A DNA stretch of 64,000 nt, from contig JAJEKV010000036.1 of NCBI GenBank assembly GCA_021234155.1, forward strand, positions 11,921,426 through 11,985,425, read 5' to 3'. Both the position numbers and the translations under genes were made by a program. The DNA is from Isoetes taiwanensis (taxonomy: Eukaryota; Streptophyta; Lycopodiopsida; Isoetales; Isoetaceae). The notes below the pieces were generated by a model. It ran no database searches, was not told where the DNA came from, and saw only the letters and a list, made by a program, of their open reading frames with translations. Of the stretch, positions 22,903-34,779 are shown one piece after another (within the stretch, counting starts at the first letter, position 1; the number at the start of each line of letters is the position of its first letter).

Positions 22903-25900
22903 ACCTTCAAGTCTATCGGATCCTAAGACCTTAGACTTCTTATCATGAATTGATCTTTGCAAGAACAAAACATGATACAATTGGCAGCCCTAAGTACAAT
23001 GAGGTGCCTGTGGTATTTTCGAGGCCAAAGATATGGTTACCATAAGAAATTAAACTCAATATATTCCATAAAAGCTCTTGCTAGCAATATATGCTACAAG
23101 ATTTCTTGAGTTCAAATGTGAACAAATCCAAAAATTACCTTGATAATTACGCTAGTACAAACCAAACCGGTTTAACATGTAGTGCCAAACATAGCAACGT
23201 AGTTGCCTTATATTATAAACATTCAAATGATCCTCTTGAAGACCCTTGAGTCGCACTTGCTTTTCCCGAGAATCCATCTTTAAAGCATATTCTTTTCACC
23301 AAGAAACATAGCAAGGAGTGGCCTTAATTTCTAAACGAATTTCCTTCTTTCTGATTGACTCGCCAATGCCAATGCCAATGCTCTTTGATCCACTGTTATT
23401 GGTATCAAATTCGTCCTCAAAGCCAGTAGCCTATAAATATCATTTCATCCATTAGTTTAACAAGAATGTGACTTAGAACGGCACCTATAACGTAACCAAT
23501 ATCTTGGCTACCGGTATAACCAATGGACTGAAGTTAGGGAAAAAACCTTCAACTCTATCGGATCCTAAGACCTTAGACTTCTTATCATGAATTGATCTTT
23601 GCAAGAACAAAACATGATACAATTGGCAGCCCTAAGTACAATGAGGTGCACGTGTACTCGAGCCAAAGATATGGTTACCATAAGAAATTAAACCCAATAT
23701 ATTCCATAAAAACTCTCATCGCTAGCAATATATGCTATAAGATTACAAGCGTATTCAGAGTTCAAATGTGAACAAATCCAAAAATTACCTTGATAATTAC
23801 GCTAGTACAAAACAAACCGGTTTAACATGTAGTGCCAAACATAGCAATCTAGTTGCCTTATATTATAAACATTCAAATGATCCTCTTGAAGACCCTCGAG
23901 TAGCACTTGCTTTTCCCGAGAAATCCATCTTTCAAGCATATTCTTTACACCAAGAAACATAGCAAGGAGTAAAAGACCCCATTACCCGCTGATGAGAACC
24001 GGAGGACGGTTAGCCAAGAACATGGGTAAACGCCTAAGCTACTAGCAGGTGTCATGGGGTCTTTTAAGTTTATCACCCTTCACCTTACTTGTAACTAACA
24101 AAAAAGATTAGAAATATTCCAACTCCCTAGAACTTCGAGGAGAGCACAACTTTTTTTACGCTCGATTATCATGTTCAAGGGAGCCGCGCATTTCGCACTT
24201 ATTGCGGCCGAATTCTAAATGCATGACCTTAAGAGGTCCCACACTTATGTGAGGCGGTGCAAAGGCGATTCTAAGCTGCATGTGAGTGTATAGTCGGGCT
24301 TATTATTAAGCACTTTAAAACATTTATTCTATGCAATAGAAATTCGAGGTTACGCTTCTACCTTAATAATTATGTAAACAAACACATACCGCATACCTTT
24401 GAGATATTCACAACATATTATATTCCCAATGGCCCTATAGTTTTAGCACTCTATGTTCATCCCGATCCATGTAATTGCCAAGTCCCAAGCAAGGTTTGCA
24501 AGCTACCGACCAAAAGCTCCGGTTTTATGTCAAATGCATTAACATTTATGCCCTCGCCCCTTACGGCCAGAGATCTTCATGCTTTAAAATTAAAAAGGAT
24601 TTATGCCCTCAACTACATGCAATAACGAATAAGAGGAGCAAATTTGTAGTTCATGTGCAGAATCGTAACCAAGTTGTTGCGAGGCCATGTTCTCGCGACA
24701 AAATATAGAGTGACTTATGTGCTTAAAAGACTTGTTCAATAAATGACCAAATGGTCGAATCTGGTAAGCCTTACATTATATAAACAAAAACGAATTAGGA
24801 TCACGCCAATTAATGATTATGAGGATGCAACCGCTAGATTTACATTGGAAAAGTGTTCTTGACTAAATGTACTAAGTACAAATATCCTTTACTCAAATTT
24901 GAATTTGCATGGCTATGCAAATTCAGATAAAAGTCTTAAGCTATTTACTCTTCAAGATCATTCGGGATATGTAGATTAAGTGTATAGCTGCAAAACATAA
25001 TCCCAAACCCGAGTATATGTTGAAGATCAAGTATTTTCTCCATGGAATATCCGGTCGTCTTGACTTGCTCTAAGTTTGCCTCAGTCTCATGAGAGATGCC
25101 GCCTTAATGGAAATTGATCCAACACGGAAGGGATGCCCAAATGATGCAGATGCTGGCCCAGGACTCTAAGAGCTGATGCGAGGAGCAGCCATGTCTTCGC
25201 TTTCAAGTAGGATTTCGCCAATCCAAACCGCTCAATGTTCATTCCAATTCTCGGCTAGTAGAACACATCGGAAATCCAAGAAGCGCTCATATCAGGGCAA
25301 CATATTTTTCGTCGATGCTTATTGCTATAAATCCGCTCCACAGATCTAAATAAGAAAACCCCGATACCTTAGGGTGGAGGTCGACCATGGCCGTTTGTGC
25401 AAACCCTAATCTTCGTTTGTAATCAACATCCGAACCTAGAGTCTAGATCCAACGACCACTTTTTTTTCAAGTTTTACTAAAAGATTTGAGCAATACAATT
25501 AGGTTTAGAAACGTGCAAAAAAGAAAAATTTCAATGGCAATGAATTTCGTAAACAACATAATCCCTTATGCCTTAAATTTCAGAGTTTCACAAGTGCCCG
25601 GATCTCATGCTTAGAAAATTGCCAAGAGCCCCGTAAAAGTGTCCGCATAAAAGCGTGAATTCAGCTTATGGTTTAACAAGTGCACAAATGTATCAAGTCA
25701 CATCCATCTTTCATAAAAAATTACCTTAGCTAAATATTCACCCATGGTTCCACAAGTGTACCGTAACTCTCCGTTTCCATGCTTACATTATAATAATAAT
25801 AAAAAAAAACGCCTCCAACCAGTAGAGGGGGATGGGCCAAAGTGATATTTAATGCCAGCAACAAGGAGAGTAGGACCTTGTTGCACCAAGGCCCTACCCT

Positions 25901-26600
25901 CCTATCTTGCAAAAAATCTTTAAAAGTCAGCTTTACCTTACTATTTATAGATGGTAAATATTTTTTTCTTTGAATGGGCCAAATGGCAAACAAGTGAACA
26001 ACAATGTGCTCACTTGGATTTTTCAGAATATCATCTTTCTTATCAAGGGTAAACAAATATTCCCCTTGGTACGAATGCTAGTCTGGGCCAAAACTTAGTG
26101 CATGATGTAGTTTCCATGTCAAGTTCTATTGAAATAATTTCATCAATAACAACTGTCCTGTTACCTCTATTTCCGAATGGATTTCCTTATTTCTTCTTGA
26201 TTATTCGTGATCATAGCTCTCATCCCTGTACATGTGAAGTAAGCATTTTTCCGTAAAATAGAATTAAGAGAAAAGAGTTAGATTAGGCAAATGCCACCAC
26301 GACTATTTTAAATGCCAAATACATCCTATAATTCAACTTCCATGTGGAATAATTTGAAGCAATGATATCCTGTTACCTTAATTTCTAAATGAATTTCCTT
26401 CTTTCTGATTAACTCGCCAATGCCAATGCCAATGCTCTTTGATCCACTGTTATTGGTATCAAATTCGTCCTCAATGCCAGTAGCCTATAAAAATCATTTC
26501 ATCCATTAGTTTAACAAGAATGTGACTTAGAACAGCACCTATAATGTAACCAATATCTTGGCTACCGGTATAACCAGTAGACTGAAGTTAGGAGAAAAAA
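22903..26600. repeat. Tandem array unit 6 (3698 bp)
   Basis: A sub-block starts at 22903 and B at 23545. The unit is collinear with unit 2. Confidence 0.88.
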
Positions 26601-28828
26601 ACCTTCAACTCTATCAGATCCTAAGACCTTAGACTTCTTATCATGAATTGATCTTTGCAAGAACAAAACATGATACAATTGGCAACCCTAAGTACAATGA
26701 GGTGCCCATCCTTGTACTCGAGGCCAAAGATATGGTTACCATAAGAAATTAAACCCAATATATTCCATAAAAACTCTCTACCGCTAGCAATATATGCTAT
26801 AAGATTACAACTGTATTCGAGTTCAAATGTGAACAAATCCAAAAATTACCTTGATAATTCGCTAGTACAAAACAAACCAGTTTAACATGTAGTGCCAAAC
26901 ATAGCAATCTAGTTGCCTTATATTATAAACATTCAAATGATCCTCTTGAAGACCCTCGAGTAGCACTTGCTTTTCCCGAGAAATCCATCTTTCAAGCATA
27001 TTCTTTACACCAAGAAACATAGCAAGGAGTAAAAGACCCCTGTTACGGTGAAGAGAACCAGAGGACGCTTAGCCAAGAACATGGGTAAACGCCTAAGCTA
27101 CTAGCGGTGTCATGGGGTCTTTTAAGTTTATCACCCTTCACCTTACTTGTAACTAACAAAAAAGATTAGAAATATTCCAACTCCCTAGAACTCGGGCAGA
27201 GCACAACTTTTTCTCGCTCCCGATTATCATGTTCAAGGGAGCACCGCATTTTGCACTTATCGCAGTGAATTCTAAATGCATGACCTTAAGAGGTCCCACA
27301 CTTATGTGAGGCGGTGCAAAGGCGATTCTAAGTCGCATGTGAGTGTATAGTCGCTTATTATTAAGCACTTTAAAACATTTATTCTATGCACCGAAATTGA
27401 GGTTCTCGCTTCTACCTTAATAATTATGTAAACAAACACATACCGCATACCATCGAGATATTCACAACATATTATATTCCCAATGGCCCTATAGTTTTAG
27501 CACTCTATGTTCATCCCCGATCCATGTAATTGCCAAGTCCCAAGCAAGGTTTGCAAGCTACGACCAAAAGCTCCAGGTTTATGTCAAATGCATTAACATT
27601 TATGCCCTCAAATTTTTTGAGAGAGATCTTCATGCTTTAAAATTAAAAAGGATTTATGCCCTCAACTACATGCAATAACGAATAAGAGGAGCAAATTTGT
27701 AGTTCATGTCTCAGAATCAGAAACCAAGTTGTTGCAGGCCATGTTCTCGCAAAGAAAATATAGAGTGACTTATGTGCTTAAAAGACTTGTTCAATAGCGC
27801 ACCAAATGGTCGATCTGGTAAGCCTTCCGTTATAAACAAAAACGAATTAGGATCACCGCCACTTAATGATTATGAGGATGCAACCGCTAGATTTACATTG
27901 GAAAAGTGTTCTTCGCCTAAATGTACTAAGTACAAATATCCTTTACTCAAATTTGAAGTCTGCATGGCTATGCAAATTCAGATAAAAGTCTTAAGCTATT
28001 TACTCTTCAAGATCATTCAGGATATGTAGATTAAGTGTATAGTCGCAAAACATAATCCCAAACACAGTATATGTTGAAGATCAAGTATTTTCTCCATGGA
28101 ATATCCGGTCGCTTTGTCTTCACTTGCTCTAAGTTTGCCCTCGTCCACAGAGATGCCGCCTTAATGGAAATTGATCCAACACGTAAGGGATGCCCAAATG
28201 ATGCGGATGCAGGACTCTAAGAGTTGATGCAGGAGCAGCCATGTCTTCGCTTTCAAGTAGGATTTCGCCAATCCAAACCGCTCAATGTTCATTCCGAATT
28301 TCGGCTAGTAGAACACATCGGAAATCCAAAGAAGGCTCATATCCCGCAAACATATTTTTCGCCGATGCTTATTGCTATAAATCGCTTCACGCGGATCTAA
28401 ATAAGAAACCCCCGATACCTTAGGGTGGAGGTCGACCATGGCCGTTTGTGCAAACCCTAATCTTCGTTTGTAATCAACATCCGAACCTAGAGTCTAGATC
28501 CAACGACCACGCTTTTTTCAAGTTTTACGAAAAGATTTGAGCAATACAATTAGGTTTAGAACGTGCCAAAAGAAAAAATTTCAATGGCAATGAATTTCGT
28601 AAACAACATAATCCCTTATGCCTTAAATTTGAGTTTCACAAGTGCCCGGATCTCATGCTTAGAAAATTGCCAAGAGCCCCGAGAAAGTGTCCGCATAAAG
28701 CGTGAATTCGACTTATGGTTTAACAAGTGCACAAATGTATCAAGTCACATCCATCTTTCATAAAAATTACCTTAGCTAAATATTCACCCATGGTTCCACA
28801 AGTGCACCGCAACTCTCCGTTTCCATGC
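26601..28828. repeat. Tandem array unit 7 (2228 bp, truncated, one sub-block)
   Basis: The unit begins B type (AACTCT) after an A-type upstream flank, so one sub-block was lost by recombination as in unit 3 but with a different breakpoint. It stops at TTTCCATGC (28828), where an A-tract replaces the TTACGTATAATAATAAT that follows in other units. Confidence 0.88.
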
Positions 28829-29130
28829 AAAAAAAAAAAAAAAAAAATTTCAGCGTCGCCGCGAAACCTTTCAGATCAGCGTGACGCAAAATACTTTCAG
28901 ACGTCTGTGATCTAAAAGGTTTCACAGACGAAAAAAAAAAAAAAATTTATTTTTTTTTTGCGTCACAGCAGTCTGCTGTTTTCAACTTGTTTACAGTCTG
29001 TGGAAAAATTTTCACAGACGCTTTCACGTTGTTTTCGCAGCGTGGCGAAAATCTTAAACGCCGAATTTTTTTTGCCGTATTTTTTACGTTTTATACGGCA
29101 AATATGTGCCGTATCATACAATTCATACGT
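28829..29130 (+). repeat. Right subterminal region of the hAT element
   Basis: An A-tract of about 19 bases is followed by GCGTCGCCGCGAAAC, several CAGACG words, an inverted pair around AGACGTCTGTGATC, a second A-tract, and the block TTTTCACAGACGCTTTCACG shared in direct orientation with the left side. ATACGGCAAATATGTGCCGTAT forms a hairpin near 29094-29115. Confidence 0.7.
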
Positions 29131-29169
29131 ATTCCTTATAAAACGTACATCGTATTGAACCCATCCCTG
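29131..29169 (-). repeat. hAT right terminal inverted repeat
   Basis: Read on the minus strand it begins CAGGGATGGGTTCAATACG and ends the element directly before the GATGCGAC duplication at 29170-29177. Confidence 0.85.
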
Positions 29170-30279
29170 GATGCGACATGGCCTGACTTTGGAAAAGAAC
29201 CACGTAACGTGCGTTTGGGCCTGGCCACCGATGGCGTAAACCCATATGGTACACAATCGACTGCATGGTCTACATGGCCAGTGATGATAGTGAACTACAA
29301 CATACCCCCATGGTTGTTGATGAAGAGTGGGCACATTATGATGACTTTATTGATACCTGGGAAGAAAAAACCAAGTAATTTAGATGTGTACCTAAGAATA
29401 ATTGTGGATGAGTTACTCCCTTTGTGGAACACAGGTATTCAGGTCTACGATGCCCATAAAAATGACGTTTTTAATCTTAGAGGTATACTATTGTGGACTA
29501 TGCATGACTTTCCTGGGCTTGCCGAGTGTTACGAGTTTAAGACATCGGGGCACTTCCCTTGCATGATATGTGGGGAAAAGTTGCAAGACAGATCACTCTA
29601 AGCATCTAAAGAAAGTAGTATACGAGGGTTTTAGGAAGTATTTGCCGCCACGCACCCCTTCGTAAAAGCGGCGTGCACAATTCGGTGGCAATCAGACTAT
29701 GAGAACCACCAAGCGTAATTACCATCTGAGAATGGGGTGAACGTTGGGATAAGAAGGAAGAGGGGAAAATCCGCAAGGGGAAATCCGTGAGGGGGGCACC
29801 GGTGAGGAGGTCGAGCCGACCTAGACAAGTGAGGATGAGGAATTATACGATTGGTGGCGAGGAAGCCGAGGAGGAGGAAGTCTTTTGCCAATATGAAAAG
29901 GAAGTCTGTTTTTTATAGACTACCATATTGGACCGACCTATTGATTCAACACCTTTTAGACCCGATGCATATCTTCAAGAACGTGGGAAACTCTTTATGG
30001 AAGCATGTATTTGGTCAAAAAGACACAACAAATGCCAGGATGGACCTTAAGGTAAGTAATACAAAGAAAGAGGCATGGATCCGAGGTGAAGGGCAACCAC
30101 TTCCTCCGGCAAAATGGGTTATTGCTAGGGCTGACCATCGAGCTATTTATGATGATTTAAGGGCCCTTAGAACACCAACTGGTTATATGCAATCATTGCG
30201 AACCGCATTCACAAGTAGTGGGGAGCTGACTGGTTTAAAGTCCCATGACTGGCATAAGTTCTTGCATGTAAGCAATTGA
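29170..30279 (+). pseudogene. CACTA transposase tnp2 domain, C-terminal half
   Basis: The translation from 29178 reads WPDFGKEPRNVRLGLATDG, then WPVMIVNYNIPPWLLMK, MTLLIPGKKKPSNLDVYL, DELLPLWNTGIQVYDA and LLWTMHDFPGLAECYEF…CMICGEKL. These are consecutive landmarks of tnp2. At about 29600 the frame changes, but KVVYEGFRKYLPP continues the family. From 29890 it resumes as RLPYWTDLLIQHLLDPMHIFKNVGNSLW, with the conserved D-x-MH-x-x-KN block, and ends GLKSHDWHKFLHV before a GTAAGC donor at 30268. The purine-rich stretch 29735-29875 fits nothing in the family and may be a small insertion. The gene is disrupted and not functional as read. Confidence 0.88.
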
Positions 30280-30339
30280 AGTCCACATATATGCACTACT
30301 ATAAAATGTAACCCATAACTTATATTTGGTGTTTGGATC

Positions 30340-30891
30340 ATGCAGTTCTTCATGCCCCTGACCTTTAGGGGAGTTTTAGACAAGGGACCATTGGAGGCAA
30401 TAAGTGCCCTATCAAAGGTCATAAGGTTGTTACCCATGTTGATTTAGTGGTCCCCCGTCTATTTTATTTGTGGCTAAGTTTTTTGTTTTGGACCTCATAG
30501 GTGGATGTGTAAAAAAACTATACCGAAAGACGAAATTGAAGAGATGAAAGTGAAAATGGCAGAGGCATGTTGCTTGTTGGAGAAGGAGTTTCCTACGAGC
30601 TTTCTTGATAGTCAAACCCATCTTTTGGTACATCTTATTGAGGAAGTGGAGCTCGCGGGAACTGTACATGCCAGGAGATGGATGTTTTTCTTGGAAAGGT
30701 TTATGAAGGTATTGAAGGATATGGTGCGTCAAAGAGCACGTCCTGAAGGTAGTATGGCAGAGGGATGGCTTGCGAAAGAGTCACTTTTCTATATGACAGA
30801 ATATATTTCCGCCGTACATCCAGATGCACCTCGCTTATGGAGTGATGAAGGGGACGAGAAGATTGTGGGGCACAAGGCCCCCAAAAATTAA
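30340..30891 (+). pseudogene. CACTA transposase DUF4218 region
   Basis: After a TGCAG acceptor (about 30344) the reading is FFMPLTFRGVL…LEAISALSKVI, then a small break. From 30505 an open frame contains MAEACCLLEKEFPTSFLDSQ, HLLVHLIEEVELAGTVHARRWMF, LERFMKVLKDMVRQRARPEG and SMAEGWLAKESLFY. The PPSFFD…HL-x-VHL, RWMYP-x-ER and RNRARPEGSIAEGYLAEE blocks are the signature of DUF4218, which follows tnp2 in plant CACTA transposases. The frame stops at 30889-30891. No DUF4216 follows, and I could not locate a CACTA 3' terminus. Confidence 0.88.
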
Positions 30892-31746
30892 CTTGCAGTC
30901 ATAATCATGATGGAAACCTGTATAAGGGTGGTTTTTAATACATGCAAGTCATAATATCAATAAAAACTAGATGACTTTCATGGTTTTATAATATCACTAC
31001 TAGTTTGATCATAGTTCTTATACTAATTCTATGTCTTACACTAGTTTCTTAAAATTAGTACTAGTTTAGGAGGTGATTTTTAAGCATATATTGTCAATAT
31101 TATAATTAAAGATGATTTTACATACTAATTATCACTGTCATATACATAGTTCAAAAACCATGTTCGATTTTGAAAGTGTGTTATTATTTATTATGCTTGT
31201 TAGTAGTCTGCCATGTTGGTTTATGTTGTTATTTTTTAAAAATACGTGTTTCAATCCTTAAAGTCATTACAGACTTTGAGCATAATGTTTTACAATAACT
31301 AGTACTTTCAATTATTATATCTAATTTTGCACTACTTTTAGAGCATGATCCCTATTTGTAATTATAAATTGTGTTATGTACATTAACTTGTTTAATGGTT
31401 GCATGGTGTATGTTTTCTTTCTTGTTTTCTACCTAAGTGTACATTTGTACTTTTCTTTTGGCCAATGTATTATGTGTGGTATACTATTTATTATCCATAT
31501 AATGTGCATTTTTTGTCTAAAAGAGGATTTGGATGATTTCAAATCTTCATGATGCATGCAACAATGACAATTATTCCCCAACAAAAAATGTATCATTCTA
31601 GCTAAAGTTGAGGGCATAACTCACTTGCAATAAGGGATATTAATGTCCTATGTAAAACTTTAAATCTTCAAAAGAAATCAAGACAAACTCATTTTCACAG
31701 CTGAAGCACAAAACTTCACATGAGTTCTGAAAACTACAGAATGGTT
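30892..31746. other. AT-rich stretch without recognised genes
   Basis: The stretch contains several ACTAGT words (for example CACTACTAG near 30994 and CACTAG near 31039) that could belong to CACTA termini, but no paired end was found. The last ~130 bp probably are the 3' untranslated tail of the minus-strand gene that ends at 31747. Confidence 0.4.
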
Positions 31747-33997
31747 TTACATATCATCATCATCAGAAAGAACTTCGGGTAAATTCTGTAAAATTTTCTC
31801 CTCATCTAAAGGATCCAGCCTATATACAGTCCTGTTTTGACGTTTAGTTGGTGGCATGTGAAGTCTGATTGCACAGATCTGTGTTGTGAATACTATGCCT
31901 AAGGCGTCTTTACTGCAAAGATCATAGCTGACGGTTAATCTTGCGCCCTTCTTGTAATACATACCTTCTATGACACTATCACCGGCGAGGTACCATGTTC
32001 CATTGAGTTGGAAGTCTTTCTCCACTATCCATTTTGGTTTTATGCACATCAGAATCCAAAATTCAGAACTCTCATCATTCCCTTTCGGAGCAACGACAGC
32101 AAAATTATCACCAACTCTAAGTGCCTCTGCTAACATCGTGGGATTGGAGGAGAACAAGGACCTGCTGGATTTACGGTCCTCAATGTCAGCATGCACATTG
32201 AAGGATGGTACAATAACTTGAAGTTTCCAATCATCAACATAGTGCTTGTTCACACAACTGTCCCACATGCCATCCAAGCATGAAAGTTTCCTCTTGTGCA
32301 ACTGCAATGGAGATTCAGGATTGAATGCATGTACACAATGGATCTGCCTAGTGTCCAAAATCCTTTCTGCACCCCATGCTTTCTTTCTATCTATATCCTC
32401 CACCTTGACTTCCCAAAAGAACCTTTTTATATTCTTCCTCTTAATTGGTTTCAGATGTGTTCATCCACTTCTGGATGTTCCACAAGTAAACATCTCTTCT
32501 CGCAACTTCTACCACTTCATGAGCATTACCCAATTTTATGCGGCTGTATTTTAATTGCAGTTGTCTTAACCATCTCTTCAACGTGTTCACCTTTCCCGTG
32601 GTTAGAACCAAAAAAATTCCACATCATATAGACATCAGTGTCGTTTGTGTACCTAGCCACAAAGTAAAATGGTCTAGAAGCCTTGAATTGAGATGCTGCA
32701 CCATCTGAAAACACATAATGTCTCTTTGGCACCCTTCCTTTCTCGCTCCGGATATTTGTGGTGCTTCATGAAGCGATGTTGCACCTAACAACGATCGTGT
32801 TCCCTATCATCGATACATAGTAATGTGTTTCCTTGATAATCTCATCCGCCACCGAGTAAATGATTGATATGTTATTTGAACCAAAATGGTAATCACGGTT
32901 ATTGACCCGGCAAGATCGACCGTGACCTCCTCTTGTTCCTTGAATGTATAGTTCTCTGCAAAATCCACTACCGAGAGACATGCATCTGCTGGGAGATTCT
33001 TCAGAAGCTCCTTAAACTATTTTGCCTGCCATTGGTACCTGAAATTATGCAGTGGAAAGATTTTTAGACGCTCTTTCAGTTTATCCAGAAGCTCCTTGGG
33101 TTCGGCGTCTCATTGTCTTGATGAGTGGAGTCTCCTACCAGAACTCGAGACGTTGTCTTTTTCATAGTCAATGTACTCCCATTTCACTTTCCTACTGCCA
33201 CTTCCTTCCATGGGACAGGTCTGAAACTTCTTGATTCCACACAACTCACAATTTCCAAGGATGCACGCCTTCTTGTGAAACTCATCTAATTCACTCTTTG
33301 GACACAATATAGATCTCCACAAGCTTCCTGTACTTGCAATTTTATGCTGGTGTGCCCTGCATTGACCAAGTTCATGTGATCTACAAACATCGCAGGTGCA
33401 AGTGCAATTCTTCGGATGTTTGGTTCTCTTTTGTGTGAAATAGGTCCACCTTTCCATAGTCTTATCCTTACCATGAACTTCTTGATAATCAGCAATGAAA
33501 TCTTCCTTTAATTCCTGATATGTCATGGTATCTGGCTGAGTTTGTGCCCATTCCTCCACTGAATCTTGCAAAGAACTATGAAACCAAAGCAAATAATCAC
33601 CAACCGGTAACTTACATTGCTGGCAATACCTCTCAAACTTCACAATATGCTTCAAAGGATCCCGATCTGCCAGAGCATCAAACTTTGGAATCCCCATTGT
33701 CTGAAAACCCCATACCATAGGTGGTAATACAGCCATCTCTGCCTCTTCTTAGGTTTCTTGAAATTGGAAAAACGAAATGGAATCTCCCTTCAATTTGAAA
33801 AACGAAATTGGATTACCTTCTAGATCGGTAAATGGAATCAAAACCTCCTGGATCTGAGAAGTAGACCCCAGATCTGCTCCCAAATCTGAAAACGAAATTG
33901 AATCTTGATGCAATTTTGAGCCCAAAGATTGACTCACCGGTCCCCTTCTTGTTACGATAGAGCTTGGTGGGATATCCTTCTTACTTCTCTTGGGCAT
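31747..33997 (-). pseudogene. Gag-like N-terminus joined to a DFAENY/SDG/HGKG transposase-like protein
   Basis: Reading down the minus strand, a leader ORF (33997-33749, MPKRSKKDIPPSS) runs through one in-frame stop into a gag-like segment (33736-about 33480: GIPKFDALADRDPLKHIVKF … VEEWAQTQPD). Next comes a cysteine-rich part (CTCTCDVC, CELCG, FQTCP). Then, with frame changes, come WQAK-FKELLKNLP, DFAENYTFKEQEEV (about 32966), SDGAASQFK-RPFYFV with W-x-FFGSNHGKGE (about 32700-32580), and an open 218-codon C-terminus (32403-31747) with GDNFAVVAPKG and SVIEGMYYKKG. DFAENY…SDG-x-x-SQFK…HGKG is a recurring layout in uncharacterised transposase-like proteins; the acidic residues may be catalytic, which is inference. 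The gene follows an LTR-like end at 34189, so it may be cargo of an LTR retrotransposon. Confidence 0.6.
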
Positions 33998-34169
33998 AAA
34001 ACTATGCTCCCCTTGTCAAATTTTACTCCACAAATCAATTACAGCAAAATTCCCTTCTCACAAGAAATTGCTCCTTTCACAATGGTGTCGTTCTTTACCG
34101 ACGATCACCAAATACCAATGGTAACAACTCCTTTTTCAATGGAAATTCTTGCCGATCAATGGTCTGTCG

Positions 34170-34188
34170 AGCACCGTGGTCGCCAAAT
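34170..34188 (-). other. Possible primer-binding site
   Basis: On the minus strand the LTR-like end …CTAACA is followed after two bases by TTGGCGACCACGGTGC, the position and TGG start expected of a retroelement primer-binding site. The matching tRNA is not identified. Confidence 0.35.
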
Positions 34189-34345
34189 TGTTAGAGCCTG
34201 AACTCTAACCTTGCAAGAAGGATGAAAAACCCAACAATCCAAGCTCAATCTATCAGATCAAGGCAATGCACAACACAAAGATTCACCATCTCCATAGCTA
34301 TATCAAGCAAAATAATCTCTCTCAATACACCGTCTCTCTCAATAC
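34189..34345 (-). mobile_element. Partial 5' LTR remnant
   Basis: The plus strand starts TGTTAGAGCCTGAACTCTAAC, so on the minus strand this is an LTR ending in …TAACA next to a primer-binding-like site. About 157 bp remain before LINE sequence begins. No matching LTR was found at the other end of the minus-strand gene. TGTTAGA also opens the LTR-like end at 63614. Confidence 0.45.
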
Positions 34346-34349
34346 AAAG

Positions 34350-34752
34350 TCAGCTGGCAGCATATATTGAAGAGCAAGAAAGGAAGGAAAAAGCCCTGAA
34401 TCTTAGAATCATAGGGTTGGGAAGAGGTCAAGAGAAAACCATGAAGCAATGAGGTCTTTTGCGGCACAAGAGCTCCAAATAGATGAAATTTGGTATTGTG
34501 GAAGCATTTCGGGTTGGGAAGCCTAACAACAGGGATAGACATATCATAGTAAAGTTTCGATCCAGGGAAGATAAAATCAATGTGTTAAAGAAGAAATCCG
34601 TGTTGAAAGGGAAAAAAATATGGATAAATGACGATCTTACTAGGCTTCAGCTGCAAGAGTATAAAGAGCAGGTGCAGGTATTTTGGGAAGCTAAGCAAGA
34701 TGGTAAAAGTTTTTTTTGGCGTCGTGGGAAGGTGGTAATTGAACAGAGGTAA
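34350..34752 (+). pseudogene. LINE ORF1-like nucleic-acid-binding segment
   Basis: The translation AAYIEEQERKEKALNLRIIG begins an RRM-like segment typical of L1 ORF1 proteins. After a frame change it continues MRSFAAQELQIDEIWY, then VGKPNNRDRHIIVKFRSRED and GKKIWINDDLTRLQLQEYKE, ending WRRGKVVIEQR* at 34752. ORF1 proteins coat LINE RNA. The start is missing: upstream sequence belongs to the LTR remnant. Two frame changes (about 34450 and 34490) break it. Confidence 0.65.
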
Positions 34753-34779
34753 TGATAGGAATTCGACACCACCAGGATT

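Larger units (their letters stand above)
4822..29169. mobile_element. 24.3-kb non-autonomous hAT-type element carrying a tandem array
   Basis: The element is 24,348 bp and starts CAGGGATAGGTTC; its other end, reversed, starts CAGGGATGGGTTC. CAGGG termini with 8-bp duplications identify the hAT (Ac/Ds) superfamily. Homology between the two ends fades over about 40 bp. Subterminal zones (4860-5117 and 28829-29130) are rich in CACAGACGC and GCGTC words, the usual place for hAT transposase binding. I find no hAT transposase, BED finger or dimerisation domain, so it depends on a transposase supplied in trans. Between the ends lie seven tandem ~3.7-kb units (5118-28828) of captured sequence. The element is far larger than a typical non-autonomous hAT. 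Confidence 0.85.

Noticed and set aside
4822-29169. Repeat-induced or methylation-driven point mutation as the cause of unit divergence
   Set aside because: Differences include many insertions and deletions at CAG/CTG sites, which C-to-T mutation cannot give.
30994-31060. CACTACTAG / CACTAG words as the CACTA 3' terminus
   Set aside because: No matching inverted terminus or 3-bp target duplication could be paired with them.
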